Both the position numbers and the translations under genes were made by a program. A DNA stretch of 26,825 nt, taken from assembly GCA_002371895.1 (NCBI GenBank), contig DFHM01000016.1:232-27056 (forward strand), read 5' to 3'. This document shows positions 13,333-20,711 of this stretch, in pieces. The notes below the pieces were generated by a model. That model searched no databases, was not told the DNA's origin, and was given only the letters and a program-made list of their open reading frames with translations. Within the stretch, counting starts at the first letter, position 1. Every line of letters begins with the position of its first letter. The DNA comes from Candidatus Saccharibacteria bacterium UBA3723. GTDB taxonomy: Bacteria; Patescibacteriota; Saccharimonadia; Saccharimonadales; Saccharimonadaceae.

Positions 13333-13920
13333 ATGCGTTTGTTTACTGTTCAGCCGTTAGAAGTCGTGGATAGACTCGTCAAAGACGGCCGTTTTGTATG
13401 CGATATTACAAAAAGCTGGGCCGACGACGAAGATAATCCTCGTTTTCTCGCGTCATACGACTGGTTAGTCGAAAGAATGGTCGACAAAATCGGTCCTTCT
13501 CCGGACGGAGTAAAATATCCTGTCTGGGCATGGTTTAGACGGGATGACGACGATTTTAGATACGGCGCGCCTTGCGAAGTTGGCGAAAAACGTGCCATCG
13601 TTACATTCGATATCGACGACGATAAGGTCGTCTTATCCGACTTCTGGAAATGGGAAGAGTCTGCATTCATGGATTTACCTTATGTAGACGAATCGAAATT
13701 CGAAGACGAAGACAACGCAGTTGCCGAATATGACCGTATTAAAAGTCTCGGCAAAGACGCAGTACGCAAAACCTGGGAAGCCGTGTTTGATCTGAGCGAC
13801 GCAGAGGCGCCGATTCAGGCAACATTCTGGGAATTACGCAAAGAAGACGTCGTATCTATCGAATACTTCGAAATTCAGGCATGTCCTGAAGACGACGATT
13901 CCGACGGCGAGCTGGACTAA
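13333..13920 (+). CDS. DUF3841-like acidic cytoplasmic protein
   Basis: A 195-residue protein without signal peptide or membrane segment. MRLFTVQPLEVVDRL, SYDWLVERMVDKIGPSPDGV, YPVWAWFRRDDDDFRYG and IDDDKVVLSDFWKWE follow the pattern of DUF3841, whose role is unknown. It is strongly acidic, ending EDDDSDGELD. Prolines are encoded mostly by CCT and CCG, unlike the CCA-rich ribosomal genes around it. AAGGGGGTGAA precedes ATG 13333. The gene is a monocistronic cassette with a consensus promoter, a 5' hairpin and a terminator whose stem contains the last codons. The family match is by memory of motif order; the function is not known. Confidence 0.8.
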   Translation: MRLFTVQPLEVVDRLVKDGRFVCDITKSWADDEDNPRFLASYDWLVERMVDKIGPSPDGVKYPVWAWFRRDDDDFRYGAPCEVGEKRAIVTFDIDDDKVVLSDFWKWEESAFMDLPYVDESKFEDEDNAVAEYDRIKSLGKDAVRKTWEAVFDLSDAEAPIQATFWELRKEDVVSIEYFEIQACPEDDDSDGELD

Positions 13921-13935
13921 AACCCAGCTCTTTTT
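13909..13935 (+). terminator. Intrinsic terminator overlapping the end of the DUF3841-like gene
   Basis: GAGCTGG (13909-13915) pairs with CCAGCTC (13924-13930). The stop codon TAA lies in the loop, and T5 follows. The left arm is therefore coding sequence for the C-terminal residues. Confidence 0.9.
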
Positions 13936-13936
13936 C

Positions 13937-13965
13937 TTGCAAAAAATCCCCAGATATGATAAAAT
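13937..13965 (+). promoter_or_regulatory. Promoter of the L6-L15 operon
   Basis: TTGCAA (13937-13942) and TAAAAT (13960-13965), spacer 17, with an upstream TG (13957-13958) giving an extended -10. It begins immediately after the preceding terminator. Confidence 0.75.
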
Positions 13966-13996
13966 AACCGAGATATTATTAACAAAGAGGAACGCA

Positions 13997-14533
13997 ATGA
14001 GTCGTATCGGAAAACTACCTGTAGACATTCCTGCGGGCGTGACAATTACGGTCGGCGACAAAGAAATTACCGTCGCTGGTCCAAAAGGCACGCTTACAGT
14101 TCCTGTCCAGGAAAATACCACGACGAAAGTCGAGGGTAACCAAATCATCGTTACACGCAAAGACGACGAGCCAAAGTCCAAAGCTTGGCATGGTCTTCAG
14201 CGTGCACTTCTTAACAACGCTGTTACAGGCGTCACCAAGGGCTTCGAGAAGAAACTCGAAATCAATGGTGTTGGTTTCCGCCTAAGTGGTGGTCCAAAAG
14301 AAATCGAAATGGCACTTGGTTTTTCTCATCCAGTCAAATATAAAGCACCAGAAGGTGTTGAGCTCAAGACTGACAAGATGACAATCACCGTAAGTGGCAT
14401 CGACAAGCAAAAGGTTGGCCAAGTTGCCGCCGAAATTCGCGCACTCAAGAAGCCAGAACCATACAAGGGTAAAGGCATCAAGTACGTGGATGAAGTAATT
14501 ATCCGTAAAGCCGGTAAGGCAGGGAAGAAATAA
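13997..14533 (+). CDS. rplF: Large ribosomal subunit protein uL6
   Basis: L6 lies near the factor-binding site of the 50S subunit. ATG 13997 follows AAGAGGAA and gives the family start MSRIGKLPVDIPAGVTITV; an in-frame ATG-like start at 13937 falls in the promoter. The 178 residues contain the two repeated L6 folds: KEITVAGPKGTLTVPV, then GFSHPVKYKAPEGVELKTDK. The C-terminal signature is PEPYKGKGIKYVDEVIIRKAGKAGKK. It is the first gene of the L6-L18-S5-L15 unit. Confidence 0.98.
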   Translation: MSRIGKLPVDIPAGVTITVGDKEITVAGPKGTLTVPVQENTTTKVEGNQIIVTRKDDEPKSKAWHGLQRALLNNAVTGVTKGFEKKLEINGVGFRLSGGPKEIEMALGFSHPVKYKAPEGVELKTDKMTITVSGIDKQKVGQVAAEIRALKKPEPYKGKGIKYVDEVIIRKAGKAGKK

Positions 14534-14535
14534 TC

Positions 14536-14865
14536 ATGAAAGCAGAATTTAGAGCGAATCGCACTCGTGCAAAGATTCACGGCACTGCTGAACGCCCACG
14601 CCTTAGCGTAAATATCAGCAACGCACACGTCACCGCACAGATCATCGATGACGACAAGGGCGCTACTTTGGCATATGCAACCACCGTTGGTAGCAAGCAA
14701 AAAGGTAGCAAGTCCGAACTCGCCGCATTTGTAGGCGCAGAAATCGCTAAAAAAGCTAAGAAAGCTAAGATCGAAAAGGTCGTTTTCGATCGTGGCGCTC
14801 GCCTTTACGCAGGCCGCATGAAAGCTCTCGCTGATGCAGCTCGCAAGGAAGGATTGGAGTTCTAA
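14536..14865 (+). CDS. rplR: Large ribosomal subunit protein uL18
   Basis: L18 brings 5S rRNA to the 50S subunit together with L5. The 109 residues lack the first few positions of longer homologs but show ERPRLSVNISNAHVTAQIID, AAFVGAEIAKKAKKAKIEKV, and VFDRGARLYAGRMKALADAA with the family ending REGLEF-like KEGLEF. It begins two bases after rplF, with AGGGAAGAAAT as ribosome site. Confidence 0.97.
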   Translation: MKAEFRANRTRAKIHGTAERPRLSVNISNAHVTAQIIDDDKGATLAYATTVGSKQKGSKSELAAFVGAEIAKKAKKAKIEKVVFDRGARLYAGRMKALADAARKEGLEF

Positions 14866-14866
14866 T

Positions 14867-15514
14867 ATGGAAAACAAGCAACCAAAAGTAATCAATAAAG
14901 CTGGTACAACCAAACTTACCGACGAAGCAGTTGCTGCAAAAGAAGCCAAAGCAGAGCGCGAATTCCGTGGCCGCCGCCGCGACAATCGCCGCAACCGCCG
15001 CGCAGCTGATGAAGGTAAGAAAGAATTTGATACTGTAAACATCTCTATCAATCGTGTTTCCCGTACAGTAGCTGGTGGTCGCCGTATGCGCTTCCAAGCA
15101 CTCGTAGCTATCGGTAACCACAAGAACAAAGTCGGTGTTGGCATGGCAAAAGGTAACGATGTTACTTCCGCCGTTCAAAAAGCTGAACGCCGCGCAAAGA
15201 AGAATATGATCACCATCAACATGAATGGCGATACTATCTGCCACGAAGTTGAAACCAAGGTAACTGGCGCAAACGTTCTCATGAAGCCAGCAGCACCTGG
15301 TACCGGTATTATCGCCGGCGGTGTCGTACGTTCTATCATTGGCCTTACTGGCATCAAGGATTTAATCTCCAAGTCTCTTGGTTCTACCAACAAAGCCAAC
15401 ATTGCATACGCAGTAATGGAAGGCCTCAAGCAGCAAGTTCCACGTTCCGAATGGAATGGCGTAAAGAAAGCTGCTCCAAAGGCTGAAAAGTCCGCCAAAA
15501 AGGAGGATAAATAA
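14867..15514 (+). CDS. rpsE: Small ribosomal subunit protein uS5
   Basis: S5 helps decoding accuracy and the mRNA entry helicase. ATG 14867, one base after the rplR stop, follows AAGGAAGGATTGGAG; the start at 14834 lies inside rplR. The 215 residues have an N-terminal Arg/Lys-rich extension of about 50 residues (FRGRRRDNRRNRRAADEG). The double-stranded RNA-binding part follows: VSRTVAGGRRMRFQALVAIG, KVGVGMAKGNDV, VMKPAAPGTGIIAGG-type. It ends in a Lys/Ala tail, KAEKSAKKEDK, whose codons give the AAGGAGGAT site for rplO. In most bacteria rpmD (L30) comes next; here rplO follows directly. Confidence 0.97.
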   Translation: MENKQPKVINKAGTTKLTDEAVAAKEAKAEREFRGRRRDNRRNRRAADEGKKEFDTVNISINRVSRTVAGGRRMRFQALVAIGNHKNKVGVGMAKGNDVTSAVQKAERRAKKNMITINMNGDTICHEVETKVTGANVLMKPAAPGTGIIAGGVVRSIIGLTGIKDLISKSLGSTNKANIAYAVMEGLKQQVPRSEWNGVKKAAPKAEKSAKKEDK

Positions 15515-15982
15515 ATGAAGTACAACGATCTCGTAGTTAGCAAGAATTCTGATCGCAAGCGCGTAGGTCGCGGTATCTCCGCCGGTCAAGGTAAGACTGC
15601 CGGTCGTGGTACCAAGGGTCAGAAGTCCCGTACTGGTCATCACAAGCTTCCAGCAGGCTTCATGGGTGGTCAGCGCGCTATCATGCAAGCTATTCCAAAG
15701 ATGAAAGGTTTCAAAACCATTCATGCTAAGGCACAGGTTGTCTACACTGACGCTCTTAACGAAGTTAAAGGCAAAGTCGACAACTTCACGCTTGCAGAAG
15801 CAAACCTTATTGCAGATCCATTCGCAAAGGTAAAAATCATTACCCGTGGTGAATTGACCAGCAAGATTGAATTGCAGACTCAGTTTGCAAGCAAGACCGC
15901 AATCGAAGCTATCAAGAAAGCTGGCGGCTCCTTCAAGAAGGTCGCAGTTCCAGCTCGCGTCAAGAAATCTGACGAAGAATAG
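15515..15982 (+). CDS. rplO: Large ribosomal subunit protein uL15
   Basis: L15 is a late-assembling 50S protein with a long glycine-rich N-terminal arm. The 155 residues contain KRVGRGISAGQGKTAGRGTK, GQKSRTGHHKLPAGFMGGQR and IPKMKGFKTIHAKAQVV, followed by the globular domain ending AVPARVKKSDEE. ATG 15515 directly follows the rpsE stop. It ends the operon at a terminator. The gene that normally follows, secY, is 4.7 kb downstream. Confidence 0.98.
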   Translation: MKYNDLVVSKNSDRKRVGRGISAGQGKTAGRGTKGQKSRTGHHKLPAGFMGGQRAIMQAIPKMKGFKTIHAKAQVVYTDALNEVKGKVDNFTLAEANLIADPFAKVKIITRGELTSKIELQTQFASKTAIEAIKKAGGSFKKVAVPARVKKSDEE

Positions 15983-15996
15983 TTCTGTATAACACA

Positions 15997-16024
15997 AAAA
16001 AGGGCACCTACGGGTGCTCTTTTT
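15997..16024 (+). terminator. Intrinsic terminator of the L6-L15 operon
   Basis: GGGCACC (16002-16008) pairs with GGTGCTC (16013-16019, one G-T pair) around a TACG tetraloop, flanked by an A run before and a T run after. Confidence 0.93.
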
Positions 16025-16034
16025 GTTGCGGTTA

Positions 16035-16043
16035 TGTTAATAT
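16035..16043 (+). promoter_or_regulatory. Extended -10 promoter of the wall hydrolase gene
   Basis: TG-T-TAATAT at 16035-16043, no clear -35. Predicted start about 16050, followed by GGAGGT at 16058-16063. The same TGTTAATAT string occurs 26 bases before the secY start codon. Confidence 0.65.
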
Positions 16044-16066
16044 ATAAGCAGAACAGTGGAGGTAAA

Positions 16067-19000
16067 GTGAAAAAGAGAGCAGTACTCTATGTCGTCTACG
16101 CTTTTGTCGTATTATTTAGTAGCCTGATACATCCAATAATGGCATCAGCAAAAGTAGATGATTATATAGATAAATTCGCAGCAAACAATATTATGTTTTA
16201 TGATCCGGACGCATGTGCCGGAGATTGTAGGGTCGCCTGCGTTGGCTCAAATGGCTCCGACATTACTGTTATCGGAGATTCCATCCTCGCGGATGAGGCC
16301 ACAAAAGCAAAGCTCAAAGACAAGCTCTCGGGACTCGACACTTCCGAAGGAAACTACAACTCCGTCGTCGGTAGACATTGGGATAACGGCGTCACGCAAG
16401 CTAGATCGATGCAGCTAAAAAACATCGTAATCTTTGAACATGGCACCAATAACGTCCCGGCGATTCGCGCTGACCAGCTAAATGACCTCCTAGAAGTCGT
16501 CGGCAAAGATCGCACGGTTATTCTCGTAACGCCATATTCTGCAACGAATGCTGAATATCAAGCAGCTTACGACCAAACTGCAGAACTGTTCAAGCAAACC
16601 GCCACCTCAAACCAACAAATCAAGGTTGCCGACTGGGCTGCTGCCGCCAAAAACGCCGGCGTATCACTTAATGATACAGAAGAACATGTCCATCCAGTAA
16701 CCGACGAAGAAAGAACACTATACGTAGATACGCTCACGTCAGTAATTAGCGGTAGCTGTAATAGTGGTGAAGCTATCGTATCTGGTGCTACTGCAGAAGA
16801 AAAAGTCTGGTCTGGTTTTATCTCTATGGGCGTAGACGAATACGCCACTGCTGGCATCATGGGAAATATCGCACACGAAGGTCTAATGAACCCAGCTCAG
16901 TGGCAGGTAGGCCACGAGCATAACTGGGGCAAGACACTCCGCGAGATGTACAATATCGGCTCTAGTAATGATACAGGTATGGGCATGGTGGCCTTCACTT
17001 GGTATACCTGGTTCGATTTATTGGATAATTATTATCAAGAAACCGCGCCAGACCTACTTGCGATTCTAGAGGATCCATACACATATAGCGTTGCGGATAA
17101 TGGCAGCCATTACTGCCCAGGTACCGAATGCTTCCTTAAGAAACTAGACGACACTACCGCAAACCGCGTCTATTCTACGCAGATTACATTCATCGTAAAA
17201 TCAATTCGCGGAGATTTTAAAGATGTCGGCTTTGATTACGGCGGCATTTTAGGTCAAGATTCACCAGAAGCAGCTGCGGACTGGTGGCTAGAAAACTACG
17301 AGAGACCAGCCTGTCCAGAATGCTCCAGGGGAGAACGCCGTGGTGACGCAAGAAAATTCTACGATATGTTCCATGGCCAAAGCTCATTCTCTGGTAGCTC
17401 CAGCGGAACAGGCGGCGTCGCGGGCACAAACTGTACAAACAACAAGGCCGCTACAGCGTTCAAGAAATACAACTTCACAGATGGCCAGCTAAGAGGCATC
17501 CTCGCAATAGCCGAGGCTGAAAACGGCGGCTCACTTGCTGGCGTAAAGACAGAATTATCAATTATGGCCAACCTATTCGAGAAAAATGGCCCGAAGCTCG
17601 GTGAACCGGACAACGAAGAAGGCTTCATTCACTACATCCGCCGCAAGCCGGGATCAGAAAGCGGTTGGTTCGCTACGTATGACAAATACGACGAAAGCTT
17701 CAGTTCATCTTATGGCAACGAAGCACTAGATGCTGCAAAAGATATCTTAAACAACGGCAACCGCACCCTGCCGCAACAGGTCCTCGAGCATGACTGTATC
17801 TATTGCGGTAATGGCACTTACGATATTATCGAGACATCAAATAACGGTCAAACTTTTGACGTAAATGACCGCTCACAATACAAGAAAGACGTCACAAAGA
17901 TTAAAAACCGCTATGGCTCCACATATATCTTCTACACCTGGGCAGACCCAGAAAAGGGCACAGGTGATCCATTCGGTTACTTCGAAGACAATCCGCCGGA
18001 TTCAAGCTTTAGCCCAAGCTCTACGGCCGCAGCTACCGCCGCAACGACGATGGTAGATATCAAGTGGCAAGACGGATGGATTATTAGTGGCATGGACGGC
18101 TACACGAAAGGCACACCAGAAATGGCTGGCCTAGACGTAACAGATAGTTCGCCAACCCTAGATTACGTTACAAATCGCCCAATTGACGGCGCGATGGGGC
18201 CAAACAAAATTACGCTCCATAGCACAGAAGGCTACAACAGCGTTGGTCAGTATGGTTTGGATATTTATGCAGGCAATCCATACCCGCCTCACTTCACAAT
18301 CGATATGAAAGAAAAGAAGGTCTACCAGCACTTCTCAGTCGATCATCCTTCAGCTGCAGTCGCGGACGTAGATACGGCGGCAGGTGTCCAGATTGAGATT
18401 ATCGGCTTCTCTACGGAAGATCGCGCAAGTGACCCGTGGTATTTGCACGATACGCAGAACTTCGGCGACGAAGAATGGCAATACCTCGCCAAACTCTTAG
18501 TAGGTATCAGTACGTACACTGGAATCAAGCTCGAAAGTTCACTAAAGTGGGACGAGCCAGACAATGTCCGTATGACAGACGAAAACGAGTATACAAACTA
18601 CGAAGGCGTACTTGGCCACATGCATACACCAAAGAATGACCATACCGACCCGGGTAACGTCTGGGACAAGCTCAAAAAAGCCATCGATAGCGTAGGCGCC
18701 GGAGTAAACGACGGTGGCTGTGGCGAAAAGACAAATTCCTGGAACGGCGACTTCCCATGGTGGGCACAGTGCGACGACAAATGGGGCAGCTTACCGTACG
18801 GCAGCTGCGGCGGCAGTAGTATTTGTGACGCAGGCTGTGGCTGTACTTCGTTCGCTATGATGGCGACGGCTCTAACAAAGGTAGAACATACCCCAGATGA
18901 AGTCTGTACATATGCTGGCGATCAAGGCATGCACGTTTGTGGCGCCGGTAGTAGCTGGTCTCTACCAGCAACAATCTCGGACCACTTCGGCCTCGAGCAC

Positions 19001-19258
19001 AAAGACCTCGGCAGTCCGTCCATTGACGAAATCAACAAAGTCTTGCGTGAAGGATGGATGGTATGGACATGCGGTGGCGGCCCAGACCCATTCACAGAAG
19101 GTGGACACTGTATTGGTGTTCGCGGCGTAACAAGCGATGATAAGTGGCTACTCGCCGACTCGAAAGGAAATGGCGAAGAGGTAACATTAAAGAAGGAATG
19201 GGATCCTAACGATGTATATCCGTATATGGGCACATTCCAGGCTATAAGGAAGAAGTAA
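16067..19258 (+). CDS. Giant secreted multidomain peptidoglycan hydrolase
   Basis: GTG 16067 follows GGAGGT; an ATG at 16034 lies in the promoter. The product has 1063 residues and begins with a signal peptide or membrane anchor (KKRAVLYVVYAFVVLF, then AFV...MASAK). Domains by motif, numbered from the GTG: SGNH/GDSL-like at about 60-225 (GDS 70-72, HGTN 125-128, EEHVHP around 209); phage-tail-lysozyme-like at about 241-439 (GIMGNIAHEGLMNPAQWQ, candidate Glu271); a possible SleB-like segment at about 469-579 (ILAIAEAENGGSLAG); a Ser/Ala/Thr-rich linker at about 644-662; N-acetylmuramoyl-L-alanine amidase at about 699-879 (ITLHST with His718, PHFTID, GHMHTPKNDHTDPG with His859); a C39-like cysteine peptidase at about 894-1059 (AGCGCTSF with Cys924, GGHCIGV with His1014, LLADSKG with Asp1031). 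It should act outside the cell on glycan and peptide bonds of murein. The C39 and amidase calls are strong, the SleB-like call weak. Confidence 0.85.
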   Translation: MKKRAVLYVVYAFVVLFSSLIHPIMASAKVDDYIDKFAANNIMFYDPDACAGDCRVACVGSNGSDITVIGDSILADEATKAKLKDKLSGLDTSEGNYNSVVGRHWDNGVTQARSMQLKNIVIFEHGTNNVPAIRADQLNDLLEVVGKDRTVILVTPYSATNAEYQAAYDQTAELFKQTATSNQQIKVADWAAAAKNAGVSLNDTEEHVHPVTDEERTLYVDTLTSVISGSCNSGEAIVSGATAEEKVWSGFISMGVDEYATAGIMGNIAHEGLMNPAQWQVGHEHNWGKTLREMYNIGSSNDTGMGMVAFTWYTWFDLLDNYYQETAPDLLAILEDPYTYSVADNGSHYCPGTECFLKKLDDTTANRVYSTQITFIVKSIRGDFKDVGFDYGGILGQDSPEAAADWWLENYERPACPECSRGERRGDARKFYDMFHGQSSFSGSSSGTGGVAGTNCTNNKAATAFKKYNFTDGQLRGILAIAEAENGGSLAGVKTELSIMANLFEKNGPKLGEPDNEEGFIHYIRRKPGSESGWFATYDKYDESFSSSYGNEALDAAKDILNNGNRTLPQQVLEHDCIYCGNGTYDIIETSNNGQTFDVNDRSQYKKDVTKIKNRYGSTYIFYTWADPEKGTGDPFGYFEDNPPDSSFSPSSTAAATAATTMVDIKWQDGWIISGMDGYTKGTPEMAGLDVTDSSPTLDYVTNRPIDGAMGPNKITLHSTEGYNSVGQYGLDIYAGNPYPPHFTIDMKEKKVYQHFSVDHPSAAVADVDTAAGVQIEIIGFSTEDRASDPWYLHDTQNFGDEEWQYLAKLLVGISTYTGIKLESSLKWDEPDNVRMTDENEYTNYEGVLGHMHTPKNDHTDPGNVWDKLKKAIDSVGAGVNDGGCGEKTNSWNGDFPWWAQCDDKWGSLPYGSCGGSSICDAGCGCTSFAMMATALTKVEHTPDEVCTYAGDQGMHVCGAGSSWSLPATISDHFGLEHKDLGSPSIDEINKVLREGWMVWTCGGGPDPFTEGGHCIGVRGVTSDDKWLLADSKGNGEEVTLKKEWDPNDVYPYMGTFQAIRKK

Positions 19259-19259
19259 C

Positions 19260-20003
19260 ATGAACAAATTCGCACAAGAACATGCAGAGTTAATCCGAAT
19301 AATCTTCTACGGGGCAATTGCTACCATTATCATCATCTCCCTAATCGCATTAGTTGCGACCGCAGCGAGAGTTACCAACAATGAAACCTACTATGACGAC
19401 ATCTCTGAGACGAATCTTGAACTAAAAAACACCGGCGCTATCACCGAAAAGATGACAACCTTTATCGGGCTAGAAAAAATCGGCGACAGCAATAATATAC
19501 CGACAGAGCTTAATGCAAAGAGCTCAACCATAGTTCGCACATACATAACATTTGCATATCCAAAAGCCAAAAGAATTAGCTACAAAAACGGAACCGGCAA
19601 AAAGGACGGCGACAACGTATATACATACGAAGCGCAGTTGGACACCGGCGAAAAATTCACCATAACCGTAGAAGATCTCAATAACAGCGCCTACAAACTC
19701 AAGATTTCGGATAAAAACAATGAGGTCTTCAGCTACGAATCTGCCGAATTTAGCGAAGAATACAAAGATATCAGAAGCTTTGCGACAAAACTCCTGCCAA
19801 AAGTATTCACAAACGTAGAAGGACTTTCTTTCTCAATTACCTGGAAAAACAACAAGTATAACCTAAACATTAATCACTGCAACAACGAAAAAACAATCGA
19901 AAAAGCAAAAGAAATCGCAAGAAACTGGATCAAGAGTACTGGCTACAACCCAGACGACGTAGAGTTTAACGTACCATACATGTGCGATGGTGGATATAAC
20001 TAG
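19260..20003 (+). CDS. Membrane-anchored protein of unknown function
   Basis: A 247-residue protein with a short cytoplasmic start, one membrane helix at about 12-35 (IIFYGAIATIIIISLIALVA) and an extracytoplasmic remainder. The soluble part is Lys/Asn/Thr-rich with beta-like alternation (VYTYEAQLDTGEKFTITVED, FSITWKNNKYNLNI). Two Cys near the C-terminus (INHCNN and YMCDGG) could form a disulfide. Codons are AT-rich (many AAA, AAC, ATA). It starts one base after the hydrolase and is probably co-translated with it, so a link in placing or controlling that enzyme is possible but inferred. No family is recognised. Confidence 0.75.
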   Translation: MNKFAQEHAELIRIIFYGAIATIIIISLIALVATAARVTNNETYYDDISETNLELKNTGAITEKMTTFIGLEKIGDSNNIPTELNAKSSTIVRTYITFAYPKAKRISYKNGTGKKDGDNVYTYEAQLDTGEKFTITVEDLNNSAYKLKISDKNNEVFSYESAEFSEEYKDIRSFATKLLPKVFTNVEGLSFSITWKNNKYNLNINHCNNEKTIEKAKEIARNWIKSTGYNPDDVEFNVPYMCDGGYN

Positions 20004-20015
20004 GAGGAAATAGCG

Positions 20016-20639
20016 ATGAATAAAATCAGAATCACATTAATCGCAGTAGCAGCAGTTTTACTAATCTCAGCAATAGCAGCAATTACGATTAACGCAAATC
20101 GAAACGCGAGATTAACCATTATTGTGACACCGGTAGATTCCACTATCCAAATTAATGGCAAACAATTCAATAACGGCACCACGGACCGATTCCCGGGCGA
20201 AGTCGAGATTAAAGTTAGCCACGATGGTCTGGACGACAAGGTAGTCAAGCTAAATCTGGAGCCTCACAAAACAACAACCGCACACATTTACCTAACAAAA
20301 GACGGCAAGTTTGATTACTACGAAAGTTCAAAAACGGATTATGACGTACTACGCCTAATCGGAGACGAAAAAGTCAAAGATTACCTCAAAGAAACCGAGA
20401 GAAAACTAACAATCAAAGACGTATTACCAATATCCAGAATTACCGCCTCCAATACCCCAAACAAAAAGAACGGCATGTATAGTCGCGAAACAATCATCAA
20501 TGACGGCACATCGAATCCAGAATGCGACAGAATAATCTGTCTACTGCTCATCGACAACACCGAAAGTGACGACGTAGCTAGAGAGCTCATGAAAGAATAC
20601 GGATACGATTTCGACGATTACAAAATCATCCGTGAATAG
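20016..20639 (+). CDS. Membrane-anchored protein with PEGA-like domain
   Basis: A 207-residue protein with an N-terminal membrane helix at about 5-27 (ITLIAVAAVLLISAIAAI). A segment at about 32-90 resembles a PEGA domain: LTIIVTPVDSTIQINGKQF, then FPGEVEIKVSHDGLDDKVV and LEPHKTTTAHIYL. The remainder (about 100-207) has no recognised fold and contains ECDRIICLLLIDN. AGGAGGAAA (20003-20011) overlaps the previous stop codon. It is the third gene of the hydrolase group. PEGA domains are often found in surface or S-layer-like proteins, so an extracytoplasmic scaffold role is a reasonable guess. Confidence 0.75.
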   Translation: MNKIRITLIAVAAVLLISAIAAITINANRNARLTIIVTPVDSTIQINGKQFNNGTTDRFPGEVEIKVSHDGLDDKVVKLNLEPHKTTTAHIYLTKDGKFDYYESSKTDYDVLRLIGDEKVKDYLKETERKLTIKDVLPISRITASNTPNKKNGMYSRETIINDGTSNPECDRIICLLLIDNTESDDVARELMKEYGYDFDDYKIIRE

Positions 20640-20677
20640 ATTTTTAGAGGTATAGTATTTTATCTTTCTCTATTTCG

Positions 20678-20691
20678 TGTTAATATATAAT
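20678..20691 (+). promoter_or_regulatory. Promoter of secY
   Basis: TG-T-TAATAT (20678-20686) overlaps a perfect TATAAT at 20686-20691; either could serve as -10. No terminator separates it from the upstream gene, so secY may also receive read-through. AAGAGGT before ATG 20712 is the ribosome site. Confidence 0.6.
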
Positions 20692-20711
20692 AAGTAAAAA
20701 CAAGAGGTAAC

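Noticed and set aside
13937..13996. Upstream extension of rplF from about 13937
   Set aside because: It overlaps the promoter and adds residues that L6 lacks; ATG 13997 has a ribosome site and the family N-terminus.
14326..15144. 272-codon minus-strand frame opposite L6-L18-S5
   Set aside because: It covers three conserved ribosomal genes and shows low-complexity shadow sequence without motifs.
16034..16066. ATG at 16034 as start of the wall hydrolase
   Set aside because: It lies in the extended -10 box. GTG 16067 follows GGAGGT and gives a clean signal peptide.
16067..19258. Prophage remnant, because of the phage-tail-lysozyme-like domain
   Set aside because: No other phage gene, integrase or att-like repeat is near; the protein has a signal peptide and is embedded among core genes.
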